Assembly (NCBI RefSeq): GCF_003201475.1
Contig: NZ_QJJK01000013.1
Span: 1-64,000, forward strand
Direction: 5' to 3'
Length of the DNA stretch: 64,000 nucleotides
DNA from: Chelatococcus asaccharovorans
GTDB taxonomy: Bacteria > Pseudomonadota > Alphaproteobacteria > Rhizobiales > Beijerinckiaceae
This document shows, in pieces, positions 17,049 to 25,847 of this stretch. The notes under the pieces are model-generated. The model worked only from the letters and a program-made list of their open reading frames with translations, searched no databases and was not told where the DNA came from. How positions within the stretch are numbered: the stretch's first letter is position 1; each line of letters begins with the position of its first letter. The position numbers were made by a program, and so were the translations under genes.

Positions 17049-17669
17049 CTATCGCCTCGGATACACGAGCTGCAGGGCGACGACGTCGGTAGTCCGCTCA
17101 CCGTAGCGGACCGTGATCGCGTCGAGCGCGAGATCGAGAGCCCCGGCGGGCTTGTGGTCAGGAAAGGTCAAAACGCACCGGTCCTCCGGCCATTCCCTCT
17201 CCGGCAGGTCGGGAATGATGCGCACGCCGTTGCCGCTCTTCACCGCCTCCATCGAGGTGGTCGCGCTTGTCACATGCAACCGGTAGGTTCGCGAGCACGC
17301 ATCGGCGACCAGCGCGAGTGATCCCTCGCCCATGCCCGGCTCGAGACGCGCGCCGAGTTCTTCCCGCTTCCAGAGGGCGCGGCGCAGAACATCCGTCGGC
17401 ACCAGGTGGCCGGTGGTTTCCTTGGCGTCGTCGATGCCGATGACCGCGACCAGCGGGCGCGCGCGTTTAGCGGGCTCGAGCGAAGCGAGCATGGCATCCG
17501 TCTCCTCCCGCGGGATCGCCTGTCCGGTCGGGGACGCCTGGGACTCGACGGTTGCAGCGGTCCTCACCAGCCGATCGCCCCTGGAGCGTGCCCAGACAAG
17601 GGCGGTCGCGAGGTGAACGTCGAAGACGCACCGATGCTGAAGCCTGCCGGCCGGACAACTGACCCGCAA
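17049..17669 (-). pseudogene. Internally deleted DJ-1/PfpI (GlxA-like) protein
   Basis: The 206-residue frame joins two blocks familiar from much longer (about 340-residue) membrane-anchored DJ-1/PfpI proteins. KRARPLVAVIGIDDAKETT..LVP.DVL (about 72-103) belongs to the first strand and helix. The stretch from about 104 on (ALVADACSRTYRLHV, NGVRIIPDLPE, ALDLALDAI..RYG) belongs to their C-terminal region. The central part, including the nucleophile elbow with its Cys, is absent, with the junction near residue 104. The first 50 residues also lack the usual membrane segment. It may still be translated from TTG 17669, but no catalytic function is expected. Recognition rests on remembered family sequence. 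Confidence 0.55.
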
Positions 17670-17697
17670 ACTGCCCTGCGCTGAGGAACGATAGGAT

Positions 17698-18426
17698 TCA
17701 GAATGTCGGCGGGGTATTGATCCACACGATCACGGCTTCGTCCGGGCCCGGGTTGAAGAACGAATGGGGGGCCTCGGACCGGAAGCAAAAGGAATCGCCA
17801 CGCCCCAGCACGTGCGTCTGCTTGTCGATCGTAAGTTCCACAAAACCCTCGATTACGAAGCCCGCCTCCTCCCCTATATGAGAATAATCGCCAGCTGATC
17901 CGTGCCCGGCCGCTATGGAAATGAGGTTTCCTTGCAGCATCCGGTCAGGTGAATGCGGAATAATCTGCTCGATGCGCAATCCCTGTTGCAAGGCCCCCAG
18001 GTAATCGAGGGTCACTTCCTTCCGATCACTGGCTCTCACCACCATGCAACTCTCAGTTTCAGATCCCGATAAGAACGATGCCATACTTGTTCCCAAGCCC
18101 GCCACGAGCTTGTGAAGGACCGAGAGTGACGGCAGGAGGCGCCCGTTCTCGATGCGCGAGACCAGGCTCGCGGAACATCCCGCCTTTGCCGCCAGTTCGA
18201 CCAGCGTGAACCCTTGCGCTCTGCGCATCGTCTGCAGGCGCCGACCAATCCGTGCAGCCTCCAGCGTGGGTTCAACGGCTGCTTGAGACGCGATGCCGTT
18301 GGAACTGATGGGCTCCACGGAGGCCGGCGCCTTGCGTTTCACGCCGAGCTCCGATGCTGTCGCGTCCACGCGTCTTCCCGCCGGGGTAAGAGACACCTGA
18401 GCCGTCGCTTTTGACCTATTTTTCAT
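17698..18426 (-). CDS. XRE-type HTH regulator with C-terminal cupin
   Basis: A 242-residue regulator. After a low-complexity N-terminus (about 1-55) comes an HTH_XRE domain (about 60-118, with FTLVELAAKAGCSASLVSRIENG), then a cupin_2 domain (about 145-240, with GEEAGFVIEGFVELTID and APHSFFNPG). This architecture (PuuR/SutR-like) usually senses a small amine, amino acid or sugar derivative. ATG 18426 is preceded by TTGGAGTG. It lies 34 bases downstream of the ABC binding-protein gene, so it may be the last gene of the importer operon and its feedback regulator. Confidence 0.9.
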   Translation of the reverse strand: MKNRSKATAQVSLTPAGRRVDATASELGVKRKAPASVEPISSNGIASQAAVEPTLEAARIGRRLQTMRRAQGFTLVELAAKAGCSASLVSRIENGRLLPSLSVLHKLVAGLGTSMASFLSGSETESCMVVRASDRKEVTLDYLGALQQGLRIEQIIPHSPDRMLQGNLISIAAGHGSAGDYSHIGEEAGFVIEGFVELTIDKQTHVLGRGDSFCFRSEAPHSFFNPGPDEAVIVWINTPPTF

Positions 18427-18459
18427 GACACTCCAAATATCAGATCAGGATGCCGATGT

Positions 18460-19443
18460 TTATGGGCGCCATCCAGCCGGCGGCCGGAGATGAGCCTTAT
18501 CCACCGTCTTCAAGTTATCGGGCGTAATGGCGATCAGTGGGACATTAATGACCTTGGGTTCAGGCTTCTTCCCCTCCAGAAGATCCGAGACCACACGAAC
18601 CTCAGTGCGACCGATCAACACGGGTTGCTGTGCGACCACATAATCCGCGCAGCCAGCATTCATCATGTCCTCGGCCTCTTCGCCCAGCACGGAAAAGATG
18701 ATGCGTGTTCTCCCGCAACGATCCGCGGCCTGCGCAGCTCGCGCCGCGCCTACGCCATAGACGTCATCCGCGCCATATATCATGTCCAGCTTCGGGTGCC
18801 GTTGCAGGATCTCGCTGGCCCGTGTCAGCGAGGTCGCGGCGTCCTGCTCGCTCGTTGTCTCCGCAACGATCTTGATATTCGTCCCGGCGATGTCCTCCTT
18901 GAAGCAGCGAAGCCGCTCCGTCGCCCAGAATGATCCCGGCGGGCCGGCGAGGACGCCGAGGCTTCCGCCATCCGGCAACAAGGCCTTGGCCCCCTTGGCA
19001 AGTTCGCGGCCGATATTGCAGTGGCTCGACGACACGGCCGCATCCGGCTCCACGGCACTTGCGACCACATTGACGCCAGCACCAACGAGCAAGATTCCGG
19101 CGTCCCGCGCCTGCTGCACAACACCGTTTAACGCTGCAGGATCACTCGGATCGATCAAGATCGCCGAAACTTTCTTGATGGCCAGATTTGAGATCTGGTC
19201 GAGTTGCTTGTCGATATTGGCATATCCACCCGCATCCTGCACAATAACCGTAAAGCCGCGTGCTTTGGCCTCGTCAAGAATTCCGTATAGCTCAGCGGTC
19301 GGATAGGGCCCCTTCAGGTTGGGCTTTGACAGCCCGATGACTTTCTTGGGTTGTTGCGCCTGAACTGCGGGGACATAGAGCGTATATAAGGCAAGGACCG
19401 ATGCGATTCCGGCTATAGATGTACGAATAGTATGACCTATCAT
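18460..19443 (-). CDS. Sugar-type ABC importer, periplasmic binding protein (RbsB-like)
   Basis: A 327-residue periplasmic binding protein of the Peripla_BP_4 type. It has a signal peptide ending near YVPAVQAQQ (about 27), a first lobe starting KVIGLSKPNLKGPYP and a second lobe with IYGADDVYGVGAARA. The ligand site is atypical: hydrophobic/aromatic sugar-stacking residues are not obvious, so the ligand may not be a sugar. I prefer ATG 19443, which has GGGG at suitable distance; ATG 19455 is an alternative. Together with the permease and ATPase upstream it forms a complete CUT2-type importer. Confidence 0.88.
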   Translation of the reverse strand: MIGHTIRTSIAGIASVLALYTLYVPAVQAQQPKKVIGLSKPNLKGPYPTAELYGILDEAKARGFTVIVQDAGGYANIDKQLDQISNLAIKKVSAILIDPSDPAALNGVVQQARDAGILLVGAGVNVVASAVEPDAAVSSSHCNIGRELAKGAKALLPDGGSLGVLAGPPGSFWATERLRCFKEDIAGTNIKIVAETTSEQDAATSLTRASEILQRHPKLDMIYGADDVYGVGAARAAQAADRCGRTRIIFSVLGEEAEDMMNAGCADYVVAQQPVLIGRTEVRVVSDLLEGKKPEPKVINVPLIAITPDNLKTVDKAHLRPPAGWRP

Positions 19444-19494
19444 TTTCAACCCCATTCTGGATTATTGATTTGTGTGTTTAGCCAAAGCGTGGAT

Positions 19495-20496
19495 TCAATG
19501 GCCTTGCTTTCTCCGGATATTGGCCTGGTCGAGCGCGACAGCGGCGATCAAGGACAGTCCTATGATCATCATCTGCGTATAGGATGAAATGTTGAGAAGG
19601 TTGAGGCCGTTCGCGAGGATGCTGATGAAGGCGACCCCGAAGGCCACATTCACGATGGAGCCGCGCCCGCCGGCGAGTGAAACGCCTCCGAGGACCACGG
19701 CGGCAATCGACTCGAGCGGCAGTGTCGCCCCCAGGGTCGGTTGCCCCGACGAGACACGCGCGGTCAGAATGATCGCGCCGATGGCGGCGGTCACCCCGCA
19801 GATGGCGTAGGCAATCACGCGCACCCGCTCGACATGGATCCCGGACAGTCTGGCCGCTTCCTCATTCCCGCCGACGGCGCAGATATGCCGACCCAATCGC
19901 GTATAGCGCAGCGTCAGTTCGGCGATGACGAGTGTCACGCCGGCAACGAGCACTGGAATGGGCAGGCCAAGCCAGTATTGATAGGCAACCCGGCCAAATG
20001 CCGGCGGCAGGCCCAGTATCGGAACGCCACCAGCAAGATTAAGCGCGAGCCCGGCGGTCACCGACAACATGGCGAGTGTGGTGATAAAGGCCGAGATGCG
20101 AAATCGGGTTATGATCAGGCCGTTCACGATACCGACCACGGCGCCGCATAGGAGCCCGGCGACAATTCCCGGCACAAGGCCAAATTCGCGCATGACGAAG
20201 GCAAGCACCACGCTGACCAGGGCCACGGTCGAGCCGACGGACAAATCGAGGCCAGCGGTCAGAATGACAAATGTCTGGCCGAATGCGACCGCGGCGAGCG
20301 CAGCTGCGGCGATGCCGATGTTCCGGAAGTTCGAACCCGTCAGGAAGACGTCGGACAACAATGAAAACACGATGACGAGACCGAGTGTCACCACGGGCAA
20401 CGCGATTTCCATGGCGCGTTCGCGCACGATGCGTCCAAATCCTGCTTTCCATTCCTCCCTGTCAAAGACGTGAAGCCTTTCACCATAAGACTGCAT
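19495..20496 (-). CDS. CUT2-type ABC importer permease (RbsC-like)
   Basis: A 333-residue inner-membrane permease with 8-10 hydrophobic segments. RbsC family features are FVILTAGLDLSVGSTVAL (about 77-94), NGLIITRFRISAFITTLAM, the cytoplasmic coupling loop RYTRLGRHICAVGGNEEAARLSGI and the C-terminal IAAVVLGGVSLAGGRGS. It follows the ATPase by 11 bases in the same operon. A homodimer would form the channel. Substrate is unknown; context with FAH and GGT-like enzymes suggests a small organic acid derivative rather than ribose. Confidence 0.92.
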   Translation of the reverse strand: MQSYGERLHVFDREEWKAGFGRIVRERAMEIALPVVTLGLVIVFSLLSDVFLTGSNFRNIGIAAAALAAVAFGQTFVILTAGLDLSVGSTVALVSVVLAFVMREFGLVPGIVAGLLCGAVVGIVNGLIITRFRISAFITTLAMLSVTAGLALNLAGGVPILGLPPAFGRVAYQYWLGLPIPVLVAGVTLVIAELTLRYTRLGRHICAVGGNEEAARLSGIHVERVRVIAYAICGVTAAIGAIILTARVSSGQPTLGATLPLESIAAVVLGGVSLAGGRGSIVNVAFGVAFISILANGLNLLNISSYTQMMIIGLSLIAAVALDQANIRRKQGH

Positions 20497-20507
20497 GGAA
20501 TGTTCCC

Positions 20508-22079
20508 CTATTCATTATTGCGGCGCTCTTGCGCCGGACCCACCGCTGACCTGTCGTGTCCCTTGAAAGCCGCGGCCAGGATACGGTGTTCGTCGAACTG
20601 CTCTTCAGGAATTTCGTCCTGGATCGTGCCTGCCGAGACCACCAGGATGCGATGGCAGAGATGAAGCAGTTCCGCGTTCTCCGATGAAACGACGATGACG
20701 GCCGCTCCGCGCGCGGCGAGATCCTGTATCAGCCTGTATATTTCCGCCTTGGCGCCGACATCTATGCCGCGCGTCGGTTCATCGAAGATATAAACATCCG
20801 CGTTCGTGAGCATCCATTTGCCGATGACGATCTTTTGCTGATTGCCGCCGGAGTTCGTACGGGCTGGCCTTGAAAGTTGCCCCCGGAACTGCAGCTTCTG
20901 CGCCATGGTCGTCGCTGCCTGGCACGCGTGCCGCCACGCGATCAGTCCGCCGCGGCAATGGTCGGCGAGAGAGGCCATTAATAAATTTTCATAGCCGGAA
21001 AGGCCCGTGACGAGCCCCTGATCCTTCCGGTCTTCGGGAATATAGGCAAGGCCGCTGCGGATGGCATCGGCGGGCGCCTTGATGGTCAAGCGACGTCCAT
21101 CTTTGCGGATCTCGCCACCATCCCGGGGATCCGCCCCAAAGACGCTGCGCATGATTTCCGTGCGGCCCGCGCCCACAAGCCCCGCGAATCCAAGGACTTC
21201 CCCGGCCCTCACGTCGAAACTGATGTCTTCGAAGACATCCTTGCGCGTCAGCCCGGACACCGACAGGCGGATATCGCCGATCGTACGATTGCGCGGAGGA
21301 AACAGCTCGGTCAGCGGCCGCCCGACCATGAGCTCGATGAGCTCCCCGGTTCCGCGCAGGCTCGAGGTTTCAAGTGTCTCGATATGACGGCCGCCACGCA
21401 GGACCGTAATGCGATCGGCAAGGCCCATGACCTCCGTCAGCCGATGCGACACGTAAAGGATCGTCGTACCTTCGGCGCGCAGGCGCCGCAGAATGCGAAG
21501 CAGGGCATCCGCCTCCTTGTCGGAAAGGGAGGCGGTCGGCTCGTCCAGAATGATGATCGGCGCCTTCAGCGCCAAGGCACGCGCGATCTCGACGATCTGC
21601 TTGTGGCCGGTCGACAAGGACGACGCCCGCGCGCCCGGATCGATCTCATCCGCGCAATCAAGAGCCTCGAGCATGTCGGAAGCGATCGCTTTCGCCTGAC
21701 GGCAGCTGACGATGTGGCGTCCGGCTCTCGAGGCGGGCTCGTTGCCGAGTACGATGTTCTCGGCGACCGTCATCCCGGGAACGATCATGAGCTCCTGGAA
21801 GATCGTGACAATGCCGTTGCGCCGCGCCGCGCCCGGCGTGTCGAGCATGATCGGCTTGCCCTCAAGCAATACGCGGCCCGCCGAGGGCCGTGCATCCCCT
21901 GATAAGATGCGGATGAGGGTCGACTTGCCCGCGCCGTTCTCGCCGACAAGGGCATGCACTTCTCCCCGCCGGATGACCATGCTGAGATTGCTCAGCGCCC
22001 GCACGCCCGGGTAGTCCTTGCCGATGGCCTCGGTGGCGAGAATTGCGTTGTCTTCACCCGCAGAATGCGTCGCGATCAT
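20508..22079 (-). CDS. CUT2-type ABC importer, double ATPase (RbsA-like)
   Basis: A 523-residue protein with two ABC cassettes. The first has Walker A GENGAGKST (about 44-52), signature LSTGHKQ and Walker B IIILDEPT. The second has the degenerate Walker A GLVGAGRTE, signature NSGGNQQK and FDEPTRGIDVGAK, the standard RbsA asymmetry in which the second site is poorly catalytic. ATG 22079 overlaps the stop of the RidA gene (ATGA). The longer frame to 22205 is antisense to nothing but overlaps RidA and is unlikely to be used. It energises the importer of this operon. Confidence 0.93.
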   Translation of the reverse strand: MIATHSAGEDNAILATEAIGKDYPGVRALSNLSMVIRRGEVHALVGENGAGKSTLIRILSGDARPSAGRVLLEGKPIMLDTPGAARRNGIVTIFQELMIVPGMTVAENIVLGNEPASRAGRHIVSCRQAKAIASDMLEALDCADEIDPGARASSLSTGHKQIVEIARALALKAPIIILDEPTASLSDKEADALLRILRRLRAEGTTILYVSHRLTEVMGLADRITVLRGGRHIETLETSSLRGTGELIELMVGRPLTELFPPRNRTIGDIRLSVSGLTRKDVFEDISFDVRAGEVLGFAGLVGAGRTEIMRSVFGADPRDGGEIRKDGRRLTIKAPADAIRSGLAYIPEDRKDQGLVTGLSGYENLLMASLADHCRGGLIAWRHACQAATTMAQKLQFRGQLSRPARTNSGGNQQKIVIGKWMLTNADVYIFDEPTRGIDVGAKAEIYRLIQDLAARGAAVIVVSSENAELLHLCHRILVVSAGTIQDEIPEEQFDEHRILAAAFKGHDRSAVGPAQERRNNE

Positions 22080-22531
22080 CACGCGTCGCCTGAGGGTGGC
22101 AGTGACGCAGGGTTGGACGGGATCGCTGCAATCATGTCGAGCTCGACCCGTGCACCCGGCGCACTCAGGTTGTTGACCGCGACAAGCGTTCCCGCCGGAC
22201 GCCAATCGCCGAAATGTTCGGAAAGCACGGCATACATGTCGTCCATGTCGCGCATGTCCGTGATGTATTTCGTGAGCTTGACCACGTTGCGCCAGGTCAA
22301 ACCGCGCGCGTCCAGGACCAACTTGATATTGGCCAGAGCCAGCCGCGTCTGCTCGCGCATGTCGTGGGGCAGCACATGCTCCTCCGCGACATGCGGGTGT
22401 CTGTGATAGAGCGGCGACGCCGTGGCGCCTGCGATGAACAGGAGACTGCCCATGCCGGAGACCTCGACGGCCGGCGCATAGGGCATGTTGGCGGCTTCCT
22501 CAGGGCGTGGATGAACGGGCTGAATAGTCAT
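22079..22531 (-). CDS. RidA family protein
   Basis: A 150-residue YjgF/YER057c/UK114 (RidA) protein. The core shows FIAGATAS, LANIKLVLDARGLTWRNVVKLTKYI and the C-terminal ARVELDMIAAIP. Archetypal RidA hydrolyses reactive enamines/imines and needs an Arg near the C-terminus; here the Arg of GARVELDMI is present. Two ATGs occur in tandem at 22534 and 22531; the second has the better distance from GGAGG. Its coupling to FAH and importer genes suggests that a pathway intermediate is an enamine or that it is a dedicated hydrolase/deaminase, which is inference. Confidence 0.87.
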   Translation of the reverse strand: MTIQPVHPRPEEAANMPYAPAVEVSGMGSLLFIAGATASPLYHRHPHVAEEHVLPHDMREQTRLALANIKLVLDARGLTWRNVVKLTKYITDMRDMDDMYAVLSEHFGDWRPAGTLVAVNNLSAPGARVELDMIAAIPSNPASLPPSGDA

Positions 22532-22554
22532 CATGGCCTCCCACCTGTGTTGGA

Positions 22555-23637
22555 TCAGGCTGCGCTGCGATGCCTGCGCCACGCGACCGTGGCGTCACGT
22601 GGCGGCGTTATGCGATTGCGGAGCACGCCGAGCCCGGCAGCCTCCAGTTCAACCACATCACCGGCAGAAATCCATCGATCGAGCTCGAAGCCGCATCCGT
22701 GGTTCACGGTGCCGGAGCCGAGCACGTCACCGACGTTGAGCGTTTCATCCTGGGAGGTATAGGAAATCATTTCCTCAAAGCTCCATTGCATCTCGCCCGG
22801 GGTCGATTCGGCCCAGACCTCCCCGTTGATCAGCACGCGCATCGGCGTCCGTGCCACATCCGGCAGTTCGTCCGGTGTCACGATCCACGGTCCGAGCCCC
22901 CAGGCGAAATCCTTGCCCTTGAACGGTCCGGTGTTGTTCGCCATCTCGCCGCGCTGGGTGTCGCGCGCCGAGAAATCATTAAGAAGCGTGTAGCCGAGGA
23001 TATGCGCGCCGGCCTCAGTCACGTCCACGTTGCGCGCCGGCAACCCCACCACGGCGGCGATTTCAAGCTCGAAATCGAGTTTGCGCGTGTATGCGGGCCA
23101 CTGCACATCCTGGTCATGCCCGACCATGGAGGTCGGATTGGCCTTGAAAGCGAACGGGCGCTCATACCATTCGGCCGGCAATGTCAGGCCCATCTTGCCG
23201 AAGGTCGACAGCAGATGGTCCTCGAATGCCGCAAAATCCCGCAACACGGGCACGCGCACCGGCGGCCTGAGCTGCACGTCGCCGAGCCGGTGGGCGAGAA
23301 CCTCCCCCTGGGGACCGCGAAGCTGTCCGCTCGCGACAGCCTCCCCTTGCTCGACGAGCCAGGCGGAGACCTCCTGCACGGGATCGAGCGCCGGCCCGTA
23401 GAGGGCAGCGCAAGCGTTGAGGTCTGCCGGCGCGAATGCATTGGCGCGCAGCGTGGGCGCGGGCTTGCGTTGCTGCGCGGAAAGCGCCGCAAAGGCAGCA
23501 TTGACATCGACCACCCAGCCGCCGCCGGTCCGTGCGACCGTCACCGCGTCGGCCTGTGCATCGGTGCCCGCCCAGATGATGCCGAAGCGATCGACAGGGC
23601 CGAGCGGCGTATTGATGCGGAAGGTTGCGAGTTTCAT
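22555..23637 (-). CDS. Fumarylacetoacetate hydrolase family protein (second)
   Basis: A 360-residue FAH-superfamily enzyme with an N-terminal domain (about 1-120) and the FAH catalytic domain (from about 150), containing the metal ligands in KLDFELEIAAVVG (ELE), LLNDFSARDTQ and GKDFAWGLGPWIVTPDEL. The Asp-Phe-Ser-Ala-Arg-Asp block and the Lys-rich FKGKDF are characteristic of hydrolases acting on acylpyruvate-like compounds. ATG 23637 overlaps the stop of the upstream cupin-like gene (ATGA). It is unlike the FAH gene at 3986-4972, so the window encodes two distinct FAH enzymes for different modules. Confidence 0.9.
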   Translation of the reverse strand: MKLATFRINTPLGPVDRFGIIWAGTDAQADAVTVARTGGGWVVDVNAAFAALSAQQRKPAPTLRANAFAPADLNACAALYGPALDPVQEVSAWLVEQGEAVASGQLRGPQGEVLAHRLGDVQLRPPVRVPVLRDFAAFEDHLLSTFGKMGLTLPAEWYERPFAFKANPTSMVGHDQDVQWPAYTRKLDFELEIAAVVGLPARNVDVTEAGAHILGYTLLNDFSARDTQRGEMANNTGPFKGKDFAWGLGPWIVTPDELPDVARTPMRVLINGEVWAESTPGEMQWSFEEMISYTSQDETLNVGDVLGSGTVNHGCGFELDRWISAGDVVELEAAGLGVLRNRITPPRDATVAWRRHRSAA

Positions 23638-24185
23638 CGTGTCACCTCTGCAATATCGACCTTGTCGTCCGCATCTGTCCCGGGAAATGGCCCTTGCTTT
23701 ATCTCGATCAGTCGGGTTTTCGGCTCGAGAAATTCGACCTCGTGTCCTTCGATCATCAGGAGCAGATCGTTTTGCACGAGTTGGACGTCGCCGAGCCACA
23801 CGCCTTGACGTGTATAGATCGCGACGCGCGCCCGTCCGCTTTGGCAAATGAGGATTTGATGCCGCGTTGGCCAAGCCGGAAGCTCTTCGCGCGGCACATG
23901 ATAATGCGGCAGGGTGGTGGCCCCTGGCTGACGCTCGAGCATGATGATCTGGAGCGGCCACCCGTTGTCCGTCACATGGGCCTTTGTCGTGCGCTCCAGA
24001 GTTGGGTCGGCGACGCGGTAGGCCGCCTGCACGTGGCGCACCTCTTCCTCACTCTCCATGAACGGAGGAAAGCGCTCGAATGCAGAAAACTGCGCACCGA
24101 TATGAATGGCAATCGTGCGATTATCATCCGGCGCCCGAAAGAAGCGCACATGTTCGACGTCGTCATGAGGCTGCGAATGAGACAT
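23634..24185 (-). CDS. Cupin-like protein of unknown function
   Basis: A 183-residue protein with no clear named family. The segment PGATTLPHYHVPREELP (about 90-106) has two His and a Glu in cupin spacing, followed by beta-rich sequence (RHQILICQSGRARVAIYT, DLLLMIEGHEVEFLEP) that fits a jelly-roll barrel with the second His near GHEVEF. It could be a metal-dependent isomerase or dioxygenase-like enzyme, or a ligand-binding protein. It is the first gene of the seven- or eight-gene minus-strand operon and its TGA overlaps the FAH start. Fold inference is moderate, function open. Confidence 0.6.
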   Translation of the reverse strand: MSHSQPHDDVEHVRFFRAPDDNRTIAIHIGAQFSAFERFPPFMESEEEVRHVQAAYRVADPTLERTTKAHVTDNGWPLQIIMLERQPGATTLPHYHVPREELPAWPTRHQILICQSGRARVAIYTRQGVWLGDVQLVQNDLLLMIEGHEVEFLEPKTRLIEIKQGPFPGTDADDKVDIAEVTR

Positions 24186-24495
24186 GCCTTTGCCCGCGTA
24201 AAGGTTGTGAAGGGTTCGGATACCCGGGCCGGCAGAGCCTGACCGCGAGCACTTCAGGCTGTCAGGGTACAGGCGTGACGGCGCACCAACAGTTCGAAAA
24301 ATCGAAACATAACGTTTCCAATATGATCACATGTCCGCATTTCTTGCAATCGGAAAACATTCCGCATGGCTATTGCGTTTTATGAAAAAAACTGCACAAT
24401 TTTGCATGACCGGTTGCGTAGGGCCAAGCCAGGTGGCGCCGCCAGCTCAGGAGCCCGCCTGCTCGCGTCATAGAACAATCAAAAGGGGAAATTCA
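24186..24495. other. Divergent promoter region of the LysR locus with palindrome
   Basis: This 310-base gap separates the cupin-like gene (minus) from lysR (plus). It contains GAAAC-ATAAC-GTTTC at 24304-24318, a 15-base inverted repeat in an AT-rich part, of the size and placement of a LysR-type box, about 120 bases upstream of the cupin-like gene. The open frame before the LysR start has no helix-turn-helix sequence and is probably untranslated. Confidence 0.5.
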
Positions 24496-25485
24496 TTGAT
24501 CGACTTCAATGAATACTACTACTTTGCCCATGTGGTGGAGAGCGGGGGGATCACACAGGCCAGCAAATGCCTCAATCAACCAAAATCAAAGCTCAGTAAA
24601 AGAATATCTGAATTGGAGAGACGCCTTGGCGTCCGGCTCATTCAGAGAACGTCGCGCCAATTCGCCGTGACTGATCTCGGTGAAGAAGTCTATACGCATG
24701 CGAAGAAAATGCTTGCGGAGGCGCGTGCTGCCGAACGTGTCATAAAAGCCCGCTTGTGCGATGAGAGCGGAACGATCCGGGTGATGAGTTCGGCCCAGAT
24801 CGCGCGGGCCTGTCTTGCCAAGGTCTTGCCGCACTTCTTACAGCGCTTCCCGCAGATTCAGGTTCAGCTCGACGTTCTGAATGGCCCCACCGATCTGACA
24901 CATCGCATGTCCGATCTCTTTCTCGTCGCCCATGACAGGGAACTCGGCGACTCCAGCATGATCCAGCGGAGGATCGCGGTGGAACCGTCGCTGATGGTCG
25001 CGAGCCGCCCCTATCTCGCTGGCAGACCCGCGATCGCGGCGCCCGCCGAACTCTCCGCCCACAGCTTGCTTGGCCTCGCGGAGCCCTGTGCAAAGCCGCG
25101 ATGGGAGATCTTGCATCGACGGACTGGCGAACAGGTGGCTGTCACGCTCGATGCGCAACTGGCCAGCAGTGACGTGCTTGCACTTGCCGCGGCGGCCCGT
25201 GAGGGAGCCGGGATTGCGGCCCTTCCCGCCTCTGCCTGCGCTGAAGACATCCGCGCAGGACGGCTCGTGCATGTTCTCCCTGAATGGACGGCCGGTTCGA
25301 CGACCATCAGCGTTCTTTTGCCGTCGCGGGAAGGCGTCCTTCCTGGCGTGCGCGCCCTGTTCAAGCACTGCATCGAGCATTTCCCGGCAGCAATGGCCGC
25401 TGCCGAGGAACGTTATCCGGAGCGGCTCCCGATCAACGCAAACATTGACGCCTCCTCGCTGGAACCTTGCTGCCATGATCTATGA
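24496..25485 (+). CDS. LysR family transcriptional regulator
   Basis: A 329-residue regulator with an N-terminal winged HTH (about residues 1-60: FNEYYYFAHVVESGGITQASKCL...SKLSKRISELERRLGVRLIQR) and a LysR substrate-binding domain (about 90-295). The TTG start follows AAGGGGAAA at good spacing and places the HTH at the usual position; a 55-residue upstream extension is unlikely. It is divergent from the importer operon and overlaps the NIPSNAP gene by 11 bases. It probably activates the divergent operon when a pathway metabolite is bound. The C-terminal extension after about 300 is longer than usual and Pro/Asn-rich. Confidence 0.9.
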   Translation: MIDFNEYYYFAHVVESGGITQASKCLNQPKSKLSKRISELERRLGVRLIQRTSRQFAVTDLGEEVYTHAKKMLAEARAAERVIKARLCDESGTIRVMSSAQIARACLAKVLPHFLQRFPQIQVQLDVLNGPTDLTHRMSDLFLVAHDRELGDSSMIQRRIAVEPSLMVASRPYLAGRPAIAAPAELSAHSLLGLAEPCAKPRWEILHRRTGEQVAVTLDAQLASSDVLALAAAAREGAGIAALPASACAEDIRAGRLVHVLPEWTAGSTTISVLLPSREGVLPGVRALFKHCIEHFPAAMAAAEERYPERLPINANIDASSLEPCCHDL

Positions 25486-25843
25486 ACTCAGACAATACGA
25501 GTGCCTGCCAGGAAAACTGGCTGGTGTCGTCGAACGCTTTCAACGGGATGTCGTCCCGCTTTGGCAGGAAATGGAGATCCACTGCCTGGGCTTTTGGACG
25601 ACGATGGTCGAGCCGAGCGATGAGATGCTTCACTATATCCTGGTCTGGCAGAGCCTCGCCGATCGCGACGCCAAATGGCAGACTTTCGCGCAGGACCCGC
25701 GTTGGCTGGCCGCGAAAGCCCATACGGAGCAGGCAGGCCCGTTGGTGGCGCGCATCTCCAGCACGCTGATGCGGCCGGCGTCTGGCATGGCGATTGCGGA
25801 GCCAGCCGGGTGGGTTTCATACGCCCCCCCGGCCAACAGGTGA
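25475..25843 (+). CDS. NIPSNAP family protein
   Basis: A 122-residue ferredoxin-like (dimeric alpha-beta barrel) protein starting MIYELRQYECLPGKLAGVVERF, the characteristic NIPSNAP beginning, with the second strand EIHCLGFWTTMVEP and HYILVWQSLADRDAKW. Such small proteins accompany catabolic enzymes, but their reaction is generally unknown. Its ATG lies inside the end of lysR (11-base overlap), and the next gene follows after four bases, so regulator, NIPSNAP and GGT-like genes form one plus-strand operon. Confidence 0.88.
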   Translation: MIYELRQYECLPGKLAGVVERFQRDVVPLWQEMEIHCLGFWTTMVEPSDEMLHYILVWQSLADRDAKWQTFAQDPRWLAAKAHTEQAGPLVARISSTLMRPASGMAIAEPAGWVSYAPPANR

Positions 25844-25847
25844 TGCA

